Shown here piece after piece: positions 41,366 through 49,116 of a DNA stretch of 64,000 nucleotides. The notes under the pieces are model-generated. The model searched no databases. It was not told the DNA's origin and saw only the letters and a list, made by a program, of their open reading frames with translations. Origin of the DNA: CAVYWD01 sp963772225 (GTDB lineage Bacteria; Myxococcota; Myxococcia; Myxococcales; UBA5297). Each line of letters starts with the position of its first letter. The stretch's first letter is position 1. The DNA is taken from positions 248,001 to 312,000 of the forward strand of contig CAVYWD010000011.1 of NCBI GenBank assembly GCA_963772225.1, in the 5' to 3' direction. The position numbers were made by a program, and so were the translations under genes.

Positions 41366-43258
41366 ATGCCGCTCTCAAGAGACCAGCTCCTCGCCATCGC
41401 CTCCGGGAAGCCCGCCGCCGCGGCCGGGCCCTCGACATTCGACAGCGGCCACCTGGACCTATCTCCGACTGACCAGGGAACGCCGAACGGGCTCGACCTC
41501 ACGCCGACGGGCGACTCGGCGCCTCCTGAGCCTGAGGCACGGCGGGCGGAGGCGTTCCAGCGCGGGGTTGAGGATTCCATCCCCGGGCGCGACAAGATCG
41601 GGGCACTCGCCGCTGTCGCCGGCCACATGTCGACCGGGCTCAAGCACGACATGCCGGCCGCCGAGGTCTACAAGTACCAACTCGCGCATCCGGAGCTGAG
41701 CGAGGGAGACGCGAAGCAAGCCTTGCTCAAGGAGCGCTTCGGCGATCCGACCCTCGGCGACGTCTACAGGGAAGCCCGCGGCGAGAACGAAGCGGAGACC
41801 GCCGCCCTTCGAAAGCAGCACCCCGGATACTTCCTCGGCGGGAACCTCGCCGGGGGCGTTCTGCTCGCGAAGGCTCCGGGCCTTGGGCTCCTCGGCGAGG
41901 CGAAGCCTGGCGCCGGCCTGGCGACTCGGTTAGGCGCGGCAGCCAAGGCGGGAGCGACTTACGGGGCCGTGAACGCGGCCGGCAAGGCGCACGCGGACGA
42001 TCCCCTTCAGTACGCTGGCGAAGTCGGGCTCGGGGCTGGCCTCGGCGGCCTCGCCGGCGGGCTACTTCAGGGAGGCGGCGAGCTTCTCGGCGCCGGCGCG
42101 CGAGCCATGGCGCCAGCCCTGCGCAAGTACCTCTCCGACCTGGCGGCGCGACAGGGGGTGAAGCAACTCGCACACCTTCAAGGCGGTATCAGCACTGACG
42201 CGATCCCGGGTGGCGTTGCCGGGGGCTCCGACCGCGTGGTTCAGGCGGGCGCCGACCTTCGCCAGCTCGGACAGATCGCGCCGTTCCGTTCCTCGAAGAG
42301 CGCGCTCGACAACATCCTCGAGCAGAAGAGCGATATCGGGCAGCAGATCGGGGGCATGACCCGCAGCCTGGACCAGCGCCTCACCGCGGCCGGAAAACAG
42401 GCCGACCCGTCGGTGAACGTCGACGTCATGAACGTCATGGATCGGGTTCAGAAGGAGGTCATCGACCCGCTGCGCAACTCGCACGTCTTCGAGAACAAGG
42501 CGCTCGCCGACGGGGTCGAGAAGCGGCTCTTCGAGTTCGCCAACCTCGCCAACAAGAACGGCCTCGCGTCGCTGACGGATGCACACCAGTACCGGGCGCA
42601 GTTCGACAAGCCGCTCTTCTGGGCGGGCGACCCCGACCGCAAGATGCTAGGCGAGCAGATTCACAAGATGCGGTCGATCATCGACGACGAGGTCGACCAG
42701 AAGATTGGCGCGGCTGGGAAGGCGGTGGGCTCGGGGTCCGAGGGCGACACCTGGGAGAAGCTCAAGCGCTCCTACTCCTCGCTCTCCATCGGCGGGGACT
42801 TGGCAACGATCGGCAAGGAGAAGGAGCTCAAGAACGCCTCAGTGGGGCTCCGGGATTACCTCGGGCTTGCGTCCGGGGTCGCCGCTGGACACCCGATGTT
42901 GGGCGCGGCGTTCGGCGCCGGAACTCACCTCGCGCGGAACTACGGCCCCGGCGTCTCCAGTGCGATCGCCGGTCTGGGCGAGAAGGTCGCGGGGGCGTTG
43001 CCAGCGGAGGTCCCTGCGGCCGTGCGTTCCTCGGGCGCCTTCGCGACTATCAAGGCGATGCTCGATGGCGGCGAGAAACAGCCGGCCAACCCGATGCGCG
43101 CCCTCGACGCGACCGCCCAGAACGTGCCAGAGCTGCAACAGGCGAAGACCAAGGGCGGCAACCAGCAGATGGCCGCCGAGAACTACGCGCTGAACCAGAC
43201 CTCGCGGAAGTACCGGATGATCGCCTCACACATTGCAGGCGTGCAGCCGCGGCAGTAG
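41366..43258 (+). CDS. Phage internal/ejection-like protein (630 aa)
   Basis: 630 residues. It has polar N-terminal helices, then Gly/Ala-rich hydrophobic stretches that could insert in a membrane (about 150-250, GLGAGLGGLAGGLLQGGGEL; about 500-530, YLGLASGVAAGHPMLGAAFG) and further helical segments between. Long helical proteins with Gly-rich amphipathic tracts are typical of phage proteins ejected with the DNA. It has no catalytic motif I can see. Inference from composition and pairing with the upstream gene. Confidence 0.65.
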   Translation: MPLSRDQLLAIASGKPAAAAGPSTFDSGHLDLSPTDQGTPNGLDLTPTGDSAPPEPEARRAEAFQRGVEDSIPGRDKIGALAAVAGHMSTGLKHDMPAAEVYKYQLAHPELSEGDAKQALLKERFGDPTLGDVYREARGENEAETAALRKQHPGYFLGGNLAGGVLLAKAPGLGLLGEAKPGAGLATRLGAAAKAGATYGAVNAAGKAHADDPLQYAGEVGLGAGLGGLAGGLLQGGGELLGAGARAMAPALRKYLSDLAARQGVKQLAHLQGGISTDAIPGGVAGGSDRVVQAGADLRQLGQIAPFRSSKSALDNILEQKSDIGQQIGGMTRSLDQRLTAAGKQADPSVNVDVMNVMDRVQKEVIDPLRNSHVFENKALADGVEKRLFEFANLANKNGLASLTDAHQYRAQFDKPLFWAGDPDRKMLGEQIHKMRSIIDDEVDQKIGAAGKAVGSGSEGDTWEKLKRSYSSLSIGGDLATIGKEKELKNASVGLRDYLGLASGVAAGHPMLGAAFGAGTHLARNYGPGVSSAIAGLGEKVAGALPAEVPAAVRSSGAFATIKAMLDGGEKQPANPMRALDATAQNVPELQQAKTKGGNQQMAAENYALNQTSRKYRMIASHIAGVQPRQ

Positions 43259-43271
43259 GAGGCGAGCGCCG

Positions 43272-43499
43272 CTATCTGACAGGGCGCTCCCTTTCGTCGA
43301 AATACTGCTGTAGAGCGCGGTGGCCGAAGATCGCGCCGTTCGTCGCGCCAGCCCCTGCCCAGAATCCAACCCCGGCGACGAGGGCCGCGACTAGGTCGCC
43401 CTCCGAGCGGAAGAGCATGTAACCGACCGCTGCCAGAAAGTACGGCAGCAGCCGCACGCCGATCGCGTTGAACCATCCCCACTCGACTGGCTCTTTCAC
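43272..43499 (-). CDS. Small two-TM membrane protein
   Basis: 75 residues from a GTG at 43499 with GGAGG 8 nt upstream. Two short hydrophobic helices (LLPYFLAAVGYMLF; LVAALVAGVGFWAGAGA) and a charged tail. Size and topology are compatible with a holin or superinfection-type protein, but nothing specific supports either. It lies on the opposite strand to the virion-like genes. Confidence 0.6.
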   Translation of the reverse strand: MKEPVEWGWFNAIGVRLLPYFLAAVGYMLFRSEGDLVAALVAGVGFWAGAGATNGAIFGHRALQQYFDERERPVR

Positions 43500-43575
43500 G
43501 GCGGGACCTCCCTGGGCGAACGCCGCCCGCGGACATGTTCGCACGTCTGTCGGGTCGGTGAGCACTCGGCGCCCG

Positions 43576-44553
43576 CTACAGCCCAATCCCCGCCGCCGCG
43601 TTGTCCTCGAAGAGCGAGGCCTCGCGCACGTAGCGCGCCACCATGTCGGCGGACTTGTGCCCGGTCTGCCGCATGATCGCGTGGGTGCTCTTCCCGGCCT
43701 TCGCCGCCGCGGTCGCGAGCCCGGCGCGGAGCGAGTGCCCGGAGAAGCCCGCCGGGTCCAAGCCCGCCGCCTCGGCCGAGCGCTTCACCACCCGGGCGAT
43801 GCTTCGGCCTGAGAGCGGCGCCGCCTCGACGTGGCCGTGGCGGGTCACCTCGCGGAAGACCGGGCCCTCGGCGATGCCGGAGGCCTCGAGCCAGGCGCGG
43901 ACCGCACGCACGGGGCAGGTCTTCGGGTCGGAGCCGTAGGGGATCCCCTTCTTCGAGCCCTTCCCTTCCTGGTCGGTCTTGGAGCGGCGGAGGGTCACCT
44001 CGAGTCCGTCTTCGGCGAAGGCCAGGTCGCGCACCTCGAGCCCGGCGAGCTCGGAGCGGCGGAAGGCCCCGGCGAAGCCGAGGAGGAGGAGCGCCCGGTC
44101 CCGCTTGCCCAGGAGCGATGCCGGGAGCGCGCCGGACGCCGCCCGGAGCTGGCTCGGCAGCATGGGAGCGGCCCGCCGCTGGGCAGTGCCGAGGGTGCGG
44201 CGGATGCCGGCGAGGACTTCGCGAACGCAGGTAGCGCCACGCGGCGAAGGGTGCCCGGCCGTTCTGTGGGCAGTGCCGATCGTTGCCAAGGCGAGGTTGA
44301 CGGTTGCGACCTTGCGCCCGTTGTCGGCCAGACTGGCGAGGTAGAGCGCCACGGTCTCAGGCGCAGCCGGAAGAGCAGGGACGCCGTGCGCTCCACACCA
44401 CCCCTCGAACCTCGCCCAGGCGGTTCGGTAGATCGCCACTGTGCGTTCGGCTCGTGACGCCTTGGCGAAGTCGCGGGCCTTCTCAACCAGGTTCGCGTCG
44501 ATGCCCAGCGCGCTGCTGTTCTGACCGCTCGCCCGCGTGATTTCAGTCGTCAT
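43576..44553 (-). CDS. Second tyrosine recombinase, internal to the element
   Basis: 325 residues with a SAM-like N-terminal core-binding domain (TVAIYRTAWARFEGWCGAHG) and a complete catalytic domain: Arg in AFRRSELAGLEV, HxxR in SGHSLRAGLA, GH in QTGHKS and Tyr in VARYVREA. It resembles XerC/D-type phage and plasmid recombinases and is unlike the integrase at attR. No att-like repeat flanks it, so it may serve dimer resolution or be a remnant of an older element. It is divergent from an RHH gene with a shared 133-nt control region. Confidence 0.9.
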   Translation of the reverse strand: MTTEITRASGQNSSALGIDANLVEKARDFAKASRAERTVAIYRTAWARFEGWCGAHGVPALPAAPETVALYLASLADNGRKVATVNLALATIGTAHRTAGHPSPRGATCVREVLAGIRRTLGTAQRRAAPMLPSQLRAASGALPASLLGKRDRALLLLGFAGAFRRSELAGLEVRDLAFAEDGLEVTLRRSKTDQEGKGSKKGIPYGSDPKTCPVRAVRAWLEASGIAEGPVFREVTRHGHVEAAPLSGRSIARVVKRSAEAAGLDPAGFSGHSLRAGLATAAAKAGKSTHAIMRQTGHKSADMVARYVREASLFEDNAAAGIGL

Positions 44554-44596
44554 TGCCAGCCTCGATTCCTAGTGTCCGTCAACCCTTCATTGTCGG

Positions 44597-44667
44597 ACTC
44601 TAGAGTGCTCCTCCCGCAGAACGCTGTCAAACGGCGTTTGACGACTCTTCGGGGCGAGAGGTACTTT
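44597..44667 (+). promoter_or_regulatory. Divergent control region with operator palindromes
   Basis: Between the recombinase and the RHH gene there are two palindromes: ACTCTAGAGT (44597-44606) and a 17-bp one with 8-bp arms GTCAAACG/CGTTTGAC (44626-44642). The second overlaps a possible plus-strand -35 TTGACG (44638-44643) with a weak -10 TACTTT (44662-44667). It is a good candidate operator for the adjacent RHH protein. Confidence 0.5.
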
Positions 44668-44686
44668 CGCCCCACCCGGAGGTCAC

Positions 44687-44902
44687 ATGCCACGCAAGGC
44701 CGAAGCACGCACCCCGAAGGCGAAGACGGCGACGGGCTTTCGCCTCGAGCCCGAGTTGCTCAAGCGCATCGACGCCGTCGCGAAGGCGCTCTCAGAGCCC
44801 GGGCGCGAGATGACCCGCACCGACGCCGCCAGGATGGCGCTCTTCGCCGGGCTGCCGTTGGTGGAGGAGCGGGCGGGGATTGCGAAGGCGAAGCGACGCT
44901 GA
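44687..44902 (+). CDS. Ribbon-helix-helix regulator 1
   Basis: 71 residues, ATG with GGAGG 5 nt upstream. The pattern TGFRLEPELLKRIDAVAKAL then RTDAARMALFAGL matches an RHH DNA-binding domain (beta strand with hydrophobic-polar alternation, two helices). Probably represses its own divergent promoter region, which contains palindromes. Confidence 0.75.
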   Translation: MPRKAEARTPKAKTATGFRLEPELLKRIDAVAKALSEPGREMTRTDAARMALFAGLPLVEERAGIAKAKRR

Positions 44903-44918
44903 ACGGAACGGGCACGTC

Positions 44919-45092
44919 ATGGACGAACAGGTCTTGGGTCTGCTCTTGGACATCAAGCACGACGTCGATGAGCTGCTCCGCCAGAGGGCCAAGCCCCAGC
45001 GCGAGGCGCTCTCGCTGTCGGCCGCGGCGACAATCGCGAGGTTGGGCACCTTCGGGGCGATGTTCGGGCGGACGGGGGAGCCCTCGAGGTAG
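44919..45092 (+). CDS. Element hypothetical small protein
   Basis: 57 residues from the ATG at 44919 (MDEQVLGLLLDIKHDVDELL), starting 16 nt after RHH regulator 1. A short amphipathic helix is followed by a mildly hydrophobic one (SLSAAATIARLGTFGAMFG). No function recognised. Confidence 0.5.
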   Translation: MDEQVLGLLLDIKHDVDELLRQRAKPQREALSLSAAATIARLGTFGAMFGRTGEPSR

Positions 45093-45103
45093 GATGGTCG
45101 CCC

Positions 45104-45394
45104 ATGGTCATGCGCGAAGAAGAGCCGCCCCGGACGGGGCTGCGGGCCTGGCTGTCCGACCCTGAGGTTCAAGGGTGGATTCGACCTCGCCTAGTCCGGC
45201 TTCTGGAGACTGTCGCGGGGGCGCTGGAAGAGGCGGGGATCCTTATCCTTGTCTTCGGGCTGCTCGACTTCTACATCAAAGCCGATCCTCATGGAGACGC
45301 CCTCTGGCCCGCCAAGGTGGCCAAGGTTGGGGTGCCGGTCCTGGTTGGTGGTATCGTGATGAAAGTGTTGCTCGTTGGGGACAAGAAGCCATGA
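45104..45394 (+). CDS. Small membrane protein
   Basis: 96 residues with two hydrophobic segments (about 45-57, ILILVFGLLDFYI; about 73-90, VGVPVLVGGIVMKVLLVG). The start may be Met1 or Met3. The stop overlaps the ATG of the next tiny membrane protein. Paired small membrane proteins in phage-like elements are often lysis factors, but no specific evidence exists here. Confidence 0.6.
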   Translation: MVMREEEPPRTGLRAWLSDPEVQGWIRPRLVRLLETVAGALEEAGILILVFGLLDFYIKADPHGDALWPAKVAKVGVPVLVGGIVMKVLLVGDKKP

Positions 45395-45519
45395 ACGATC
45401 TACCCCTCCAGATCCTCGCTTGGACCTTCGGGTCGCTCGGAGCGGTCGGCGTGCTTGCGTGGGTCGCCTTGCTTCTGCTCGACCGCAGCGCGAAGAAGCA
45501 CGCGCGCGCCGTGCGGTAG
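45391..45519 (+). CDS. 42-aa single-TM protein
   Basis: The ATG at 45391 overlaps the upstream stop (ATGA). One TM helix (ILAWTFGSLGAVGVLAWVAL) is followed by a short basic tail (DRSAKKHARAVR). Coupling suggests a partner of the preceding membrane protein. Confidence 0.6.
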   Translation: MNDLPLQILAWTFGSLGAVGVLAWVALLLLDRSAKKHARAVR

Positions 45520-45523
45520 GCCG

Positions 45524-46245
45524 GCAGCTCGGCGACCTCGGCCGCGGCGGAGACGGCGACCTCGCCGGAGAGGACCGCCTGGACGAGCGCGGGTACGCCC
45601 TTCGAGAGCACCTTCGAGGCTGACTCGACCGACCGCGGGCTCACGCCGCAGAGCGCGGCGGCTTGGTCGCGGGCCTGGCCGAAGTGACTTCCAGGCAAAT
45701 TTGCCTGGAAGTCCGTCCGGGCGCCCTGCCGCGCCCGCGCCTCCGCCTCGAACAAGGCCTTGCAGCCCGCGGCGACCATCGCGACCTGCGACGGGGTGAG
45801 GTGCCGCCGGTGCAGGTTCGCCGAGCGGACGAATTCCAACGGAGAGCCCGGAGGCGCGGGGGCATCAGGGCCAGGGGGCGGGCCTGAAAATCGCTCCTGA
45901 GGGCAGCTAGAGGCCTCGCTGATGAGACAAGTTCAACTTGTGTCATCGACTCCATGGGCGCGCCCTGTTGCGCCAGCCGCTCCCGCTCGGCCGCGGAGAG
46001 CTTCGAGGCGGGCGGCGCTTCCTCGGCGGAGAGCTTCGAGCGGGGCTTGCGCGCCTTGCCGTCCTTGCCGGTGCGGGCGGACGGGGAACTGGAGTCCGAC
46101 TCCAGTTCAGAGCGGCGGTCCGCTACGAAGGAGTGGGCAACCCCGCAAGCCTCCGCGATCCACCGGTCCGACCGAGCGCCCCACTCCGCGTCCTTCAAGA
46201 GCGTGATCACCGCGCGGCGCTTGTCGGCGGGTGGGGTTGACAGAG
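45524..46245 (-). pseudogene. Broken ParB-like DNA-binding gene
   Basis: Two out-of-frame fragments remain on the minus strand. The upstream one (from about 46240 to 46000) reads ADKRRAVITLLKDAEWGARS ... IAEACGVAHSFVADRRSEL, the helix-turn-helix tail of a ParB-like phage protein family, but its ParB N-terminal domain is missing. The downstream one (about 45900 to 45524) reads EFVRSANLHRRHLTPSQVAM ... CGVSPRSVESASKVL ... AVSAAAEVAELP and ends abruptly where the tiny plus-strand membrane gene begins. Neither has a complete domain set or good start. Several perfect palindromes lie within it. Confidence 0.6.
45689..45716. repeat. 28-bp perfect palindrome
   Basis: A perfect 28-bp palindrome centred at about 45702/45703, whose half-site reads GACTTCCAGGCAAA. 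It is the largest of a series of palindromes in the broken ParB-like gene; others are at 45924-45938 (arms ACAAGTT), 46088-46110 (arms GAACTGGAGTC) and 46243-46256. Confidence 0.75.
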
Positions 46246-46265
46246 TCTTGAGACTCCGATAGCAT
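46237..46265 (+). promoter_or_regulatory. Promoter and operator of RHH regulator 2
   Basis: TTGACA (46237-46242), 17-nt spacer, then TAGCAT (46260-46265). The spacer holds the palindrome GAGTCT-TG-AGACTC (46243-46256), ideally placed for repression. The RHH gene starts 27 nt downstream. Confidence 0.6.
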
Positions 46266-46291
46266 CTAATTGCTCAAAGCGAGGCTATCGA

Positions 46292-46483
46292 ATGTCTCCC
46301 ACGAAATCCGGACAGAAGCTTCAGTTCACCCTCAGGCTGGACCCCGATACCGCTGCCCGAGTCGAGCGCCTGGCCGAACAGCTCAGCCGTCCGGGCTTCC
46401 CGGCCGGCACGACAGACGTTCTGCGAATGGCGGTGGTTCACGGGCTCCCGCTCATCGAAGCGGACGCGAAGCGCCGCAAGTAG
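46292..46483 (+). CDS. Ribbon-helix-helix regulator 2
   Basis: 63 residues: KLQFTLRLDPDTAARVERLA then TTDVLRMAVVHGLPLIEADA, the strand-helix-helix pattern of RHH repressors, with the same C-terminal LPL(V/I)E ending as RHH regulator 1, so the two are probably related. The palindrome in its promoter spacer suggests autoregulation. The ATG is 27 nt from the -10. Confidence 0.75.
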   Translation: MSPTKSGQKLQFTLRLDPDTAARVERLAEQLSRPGFPAGTTDVLRMAVVHGLPLIEADAKRRK

Positions 46484-46532
46484 ACCTTCGGGCCCGCGCG
46501 GAAGGCGCGACACGCGAGCCCAGCAAAGCGAA

Positions 46533-46560
46533 GGCCTCAGGAGCTGTCACTCCCGAGGCC
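46533..46560 (+). terminator. Hairpin after RHH regulator 2
   Basis: 11-bp stem with one mismatch (GGCCTCAGGAG / CTCCCGAGGCC) and a 6-nt loop, followed by CTCTTGAC. The T-tract is weak, so it is only a possible intrinsic terminator. Confidence 0.45.
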
Positions 46561-46598
46561 CTCTTGACGCGCCCCTGAACACCCCAGGAGCAACGCCC

Positions 46599-47012
46599 AT
46601 GGCGAAGAAGCCCGAGTCACGTCCGAAGGTCAAGCCGTCCCGCATCATCGCCGCCCGCTTCCGGCGCGCCCTTGCCCTCGCTCGCGTGCTGGACCTGCGC
46701 GGGAACGCGGGCCAGTACGAGCACGCCGCCGCAGGGCTCGAAGGCGAGATCCTGAAGGCCAGGGAGCTCCTCGCCACGCTCGTGAAGAGCCGGGCCTTCA
46801 ACCTCGAGTGCGCGGAGGGGTTCGCCAGCGATCTGCCCGCGGCGCTGAATGACTTCGAGGTCGCCGACGCCGAGTGCCTGGCCGCGGGCGCTCCTCGCTT
46901 CAAGGATGACGAGCTCTGCAAGGAGCAACGGGATTGCGAGCTGGATAGGGAGGTCCAGATCGCCCGCGAGTTCGCCGAGGACTACGCCCCGGAGAAGGGC
47001 GGTGCGCGATGA
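46599..47012 (+). CDS. Element hypothetical protein
   Basis: 137 residues, ATG with CAGGAG upstream. A basic N-terminus (MAKKPESRPKVKPSRIIAAR) precedes helical, acidic sequence (LEGEILKARELLATLVKSRA, LDREVQIAREFAEDYAPE). First of a run of small coupled genes; its stop overlaps the next ATG. No family recognised. Confidence 0.65.
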   Translation: MAKKPESRPKVKPSRIIAARFRRALALARVLDLRGNAGQYEHAAAGLEGEILKARELLATLVKSRAFNLECAEGFASDLPAALNDFEVADAECLAAGAPRFKDDELCKEQRDCELDREVQIAREFAEDYAPEKGGAR

Positions 47013-47269
47013 GGCGCGCCGCGAGGAAGGGGGCCGTAGGCACGCCTCCTGGCGAAATGACGTCGGCGCTGGCCGCCGAGCCCGTGACGATCGGCTACAG
47101 CCCGACACCCCCGAGCTCGATTGCCGCCGCACACCGCGAGCTCGTGGGCGCCTACGGGCTTCTTATCTCGCTGCCGGAGGTGGAGACGGCTCTTCGGAAG
47201 ACGGAGCGCTTCTACGGCGCGCGCAACTTGCTCCTCCGCCACCTGGCGATCGCGCGGGGTGAGTCATGA
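47009..47269 (+). CDS. Element hypothetical protein
   Basis: 86 residues, coupled by ATGA to the genes on both sides. The central part (SSIAAAHRELVGAYGLLISL) looks helical. No function recognised. Confidence 0.55.
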   Translation: MRRAARKGAVGTPPGEMTSALAAEPVTIGYSPTPPSSIAAAHRELVGAYGLLISLPEVETALRKTERFYGARNLLLRHLAIARGES

Positions 47270-47481
47270 GCGGCGACCGCTTCCCGCCGCGCGCGCCGGC
47301 ACCCATCGCTCGCCAGCAGGTGGAGCTCCCGCCCCTGGCGCGGCAGCCGACCATCCCCGCCGAGCTCCTGGAGCTGGCCCGCTGCAACGAGCGCGTCGCC
47401 CACCTCGAGGCCGGCATCCGCGCGGCCCTGGCCGAGCTCGAGACGCTCGAGGCGACCCTTCGCCGGACGCTGGGGGCCTGA
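47266..47481 (+). CDS. Element hypothetical coiled-coil protein
   Basis: 71 residues. The second half (LELARCNERVAHLEAGIRAA, LAELETLEATLRRTL) has a clear heptad pattern of Leu/Ala. Coupled by ATGA to the gene before it and 3 nt from the next. No function recognised. Confidence 0.55.
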   Translation: MSGDRFPPRAPAPIARQQVELPPLARQPTIPAELLELARCNERVAHLEAGIRAALAELETLEATLRRTLGA

Positions 47482-47484
47482 GCC

Positions 47485-47751
47485 ATGACCATCACCGAGA
47501 AGCCCGGCCCCTCGCGGGCCGGCACGGGAGACGTGCATCCGGCGCTCATCGGCCTGGCGATGCTGGGGTGGACGAGCACATGGCGCCCCGGCGCCGAGGT
47601 CGCGCTCTGGCGCGTGGCGATCGTCGCCGAGCTCGCCCTTGTCGAGGCCGACGACTTCCCCGGCCCGGGCAAGGCGGCCCGGCTTGCGGGCGGGCTCCTC
47701 CGGGTTGCGACACTCGCCGAGCATTCCATCGAGCGGGAGGTGCTCCGATGA
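47485..47751 (+). CDS. Element hypothetical protein
   Basis: 88 residues, Ala/Leu-rich and helical (VALWRVAIVAELALVEADDF). Last gene of the small coupled run; a UUCG hairpin follows about 80 nt later. No function recognised. Confidence 0.55.
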   Translation: MTITEKPGPSRAGTGDVHPALIGLAMLGWTSTWRPGAEVALWRVAIVAELALVEADDFPGPGKAARLAGGLLRVATLAEHSIEREVLR

Positions 47752-47833
47752 ATCCGAGCGCTGCGGTATTCTACGACGCGAGGCAAGGGTCGACGGACCT
47801 GGCGTGCTTCCCGAGCGCGCTCGCCTCGCCGCT

Positions 47834-47851
47834 CCGGGGCTTCGGCCCCGG
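47834..47851 (+). terminator. UUCG-tetraloop hairpin
   Basis: A perfect 7-bp GC stem (CCGGGGC / GCCCCGG) closes a TTCG tetraloop, an exceptionally stable hairpin. It lies between the small-gene run and the next gene and is followed by GGCGCTTTCCTCTC, not a strong T-tract. Terminator or mRNA-stability element. Confidence 0.5.
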
Positions 47852-47888
47852 GGCGCTTTCCTCTCGGGAACCGCCTCGGGAGCGGGAC

Positions 47889-48779
47889 ATGCCGAAGCCA
47901 CGGAAGCGCGCTCCGCGTTTGAGCTCGGCCGGTGCCCAGAAGGGGCCGCGGACGTGGGAGGACGTGAAGGAAGACCGCGGCAGCGTGCACATGAGCCGCT
48001 TGCGCGCCCTGTTCCTTGAGCACATTCAATCCATCGCTCCTCAGGTACTCGCTGACCTCCACGAAAAGGCGCTCCATCTCCATTCCGAGAAGGTGGCGGA
48101 CGCGAAGGAAAGCGGCTGGGAATGGAGAGCGCTCCAGCAATTCCTCAAGGCCGCACGCGCGCCCGCATCCGGAGCCCTCGACGTCCGCGCGGATCTTTCG
48201 TTTCAAGAGGTCGAAGAGGCAGGGCGCTTGCTTGGGGAAATCGAGGCGTTCGCCAACGCCATCGATGAATGGGCGCAGCGCCATACCCTTGCGACCGACT
48301 GGATACGCGATGTCGCGCTCGCCACGGTGCGACAGTGGGCCTTCGAACGGTCAGAACCGAAGGCGGAGCGGCCCCTCGAGTGGGTCAATCCTTCGTCTCA
48401 GAAGTGGATCCCGGCAATCAAGCTGCGCGACTGGGATCCCGGCCGTGAGTCAGAAGAGGAATGGGATCGGGCGTGCGCCGCCTACAAGAAGGCGATCAAG
48501 CGCCTCTATGACGAGGACCCATTTCCATCACGGTATCAGGATCCGAAACACCTTCGCTGGCTCGTGCGCTGGCAGGTGCTCGGGCACTCGCCGGGCGAAA
48601 TCGCCAGAGACGAGCTCAGCTCGGAGATCGCGAGAGGCAAGCTGGGAGAGGACGGAGGCGCCAGTCCCGAGGGCCGGGGCGAGGACATTCGAAAAGCTGT
48701 GAAGGACTTGGCCTCTTTACTCGACCTTCCAACGCGCCCGCCCGGCAGGGCCGGTCGACACCGGAAAATCCCAGGGTAG
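47889..48779 (+). CDS. Element hypothetical protein (296 aa)
   Basis: 296 residues from the ATG at 47889 (CGGGAG upstream), preferred over an in-frame ATG at 47748 because the hairpin at 47834 lies between. The N-terminus is basic (MPKPRKRAPRLSS). The body is helical with many Trp (SGWEWRALQQFLKAARAP, IDEWAQRHTLATDWIRDVAL, LRWLVRWQVLGHSPGEIA), and the end is basic again. LGHSPGEIARDEL may be a small HTH. No family recognised. It precedes the Xre gene and may belong to the replication/regulation module. Confidence 0.65.
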   Translation: MPKPRKRAPRLSSAGAQKGPRTWEDVKEDRGSVHMSRLRALFLEHIQSIAPQVLADLHEKALHLHSEKVADAKESGWEWRALQQFLKAARAPASGALDVRADLSFQEVEEAGRLLGEIEAFANAIDEWAQRHTLATDWIRDVALATVRQWAFERSEPKAERPLEWVNPSSQKWIPAIKLRDWDPGRESEEEWDRACAAYKKAIKRLYDEDPFPSRYQDPKHLRWLVRWQVLGHSPGEIARDELSSEIARGKLGEDGGASPEGRGEDIRKAVKDLASLLDLPTRPPGRAGRHRKIPG

Positions 48780-48840
48780 TTTTCGGCCGCGATCCTCCTG
48801 GGATTCTTCTTCCGCCGCTGCCTTAGGTTCTTCGGCAGCC

Positions 48841-49116
48841 ATGAAGAACCCACGCCCGAACGAATTCATTGGCGATCGCGTCCGGCAACTTCGCGAATCG
48901 CGCAACCTTTCGCAGATGCACCTTTGCCGGCTCGCCGGCATCTCGCCGACCACCCTCTATCGCATCGAGGTTGGCGGGATGCTCACTGCGCGAGCTGAGG
49001 CGAAGCTCTCGACGGTACTGGGCCCGCTCAAGGCCTCAGGCAACCGCGAGCGCTCCGCCGCAGATGTCGCCGAGGTCGAAGTCGATGACCTGCTCAGCCG
49101 CCGGGGAATGCCGTGA
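48841..49116 (+). CDS. Xre/Cro-type regulator
   Basis: 91 residues with a standard HTH_3 domain (IGDRVRQLRESRNLSQMHLC, RLAGISPTTLYRIEVGG). It heads the operon of replication genes (49113 onwards, coupled by GTGA). An inverted repeat GCTGCC (48817-48822) / GGCAGC (48834-48839) lies immediately upstream of its ATG and is a likely operator, implying autoregulation and control of replication. Confidence 0.85.
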   Translation: MKNPRPNEFIGDRVRQLRESRNLSQMHLCRLAGISPTTLYRIEVGGMLTARAEAKLSTVLGPLKASGNRERSAADVAEVEVDDLLSRRGMP

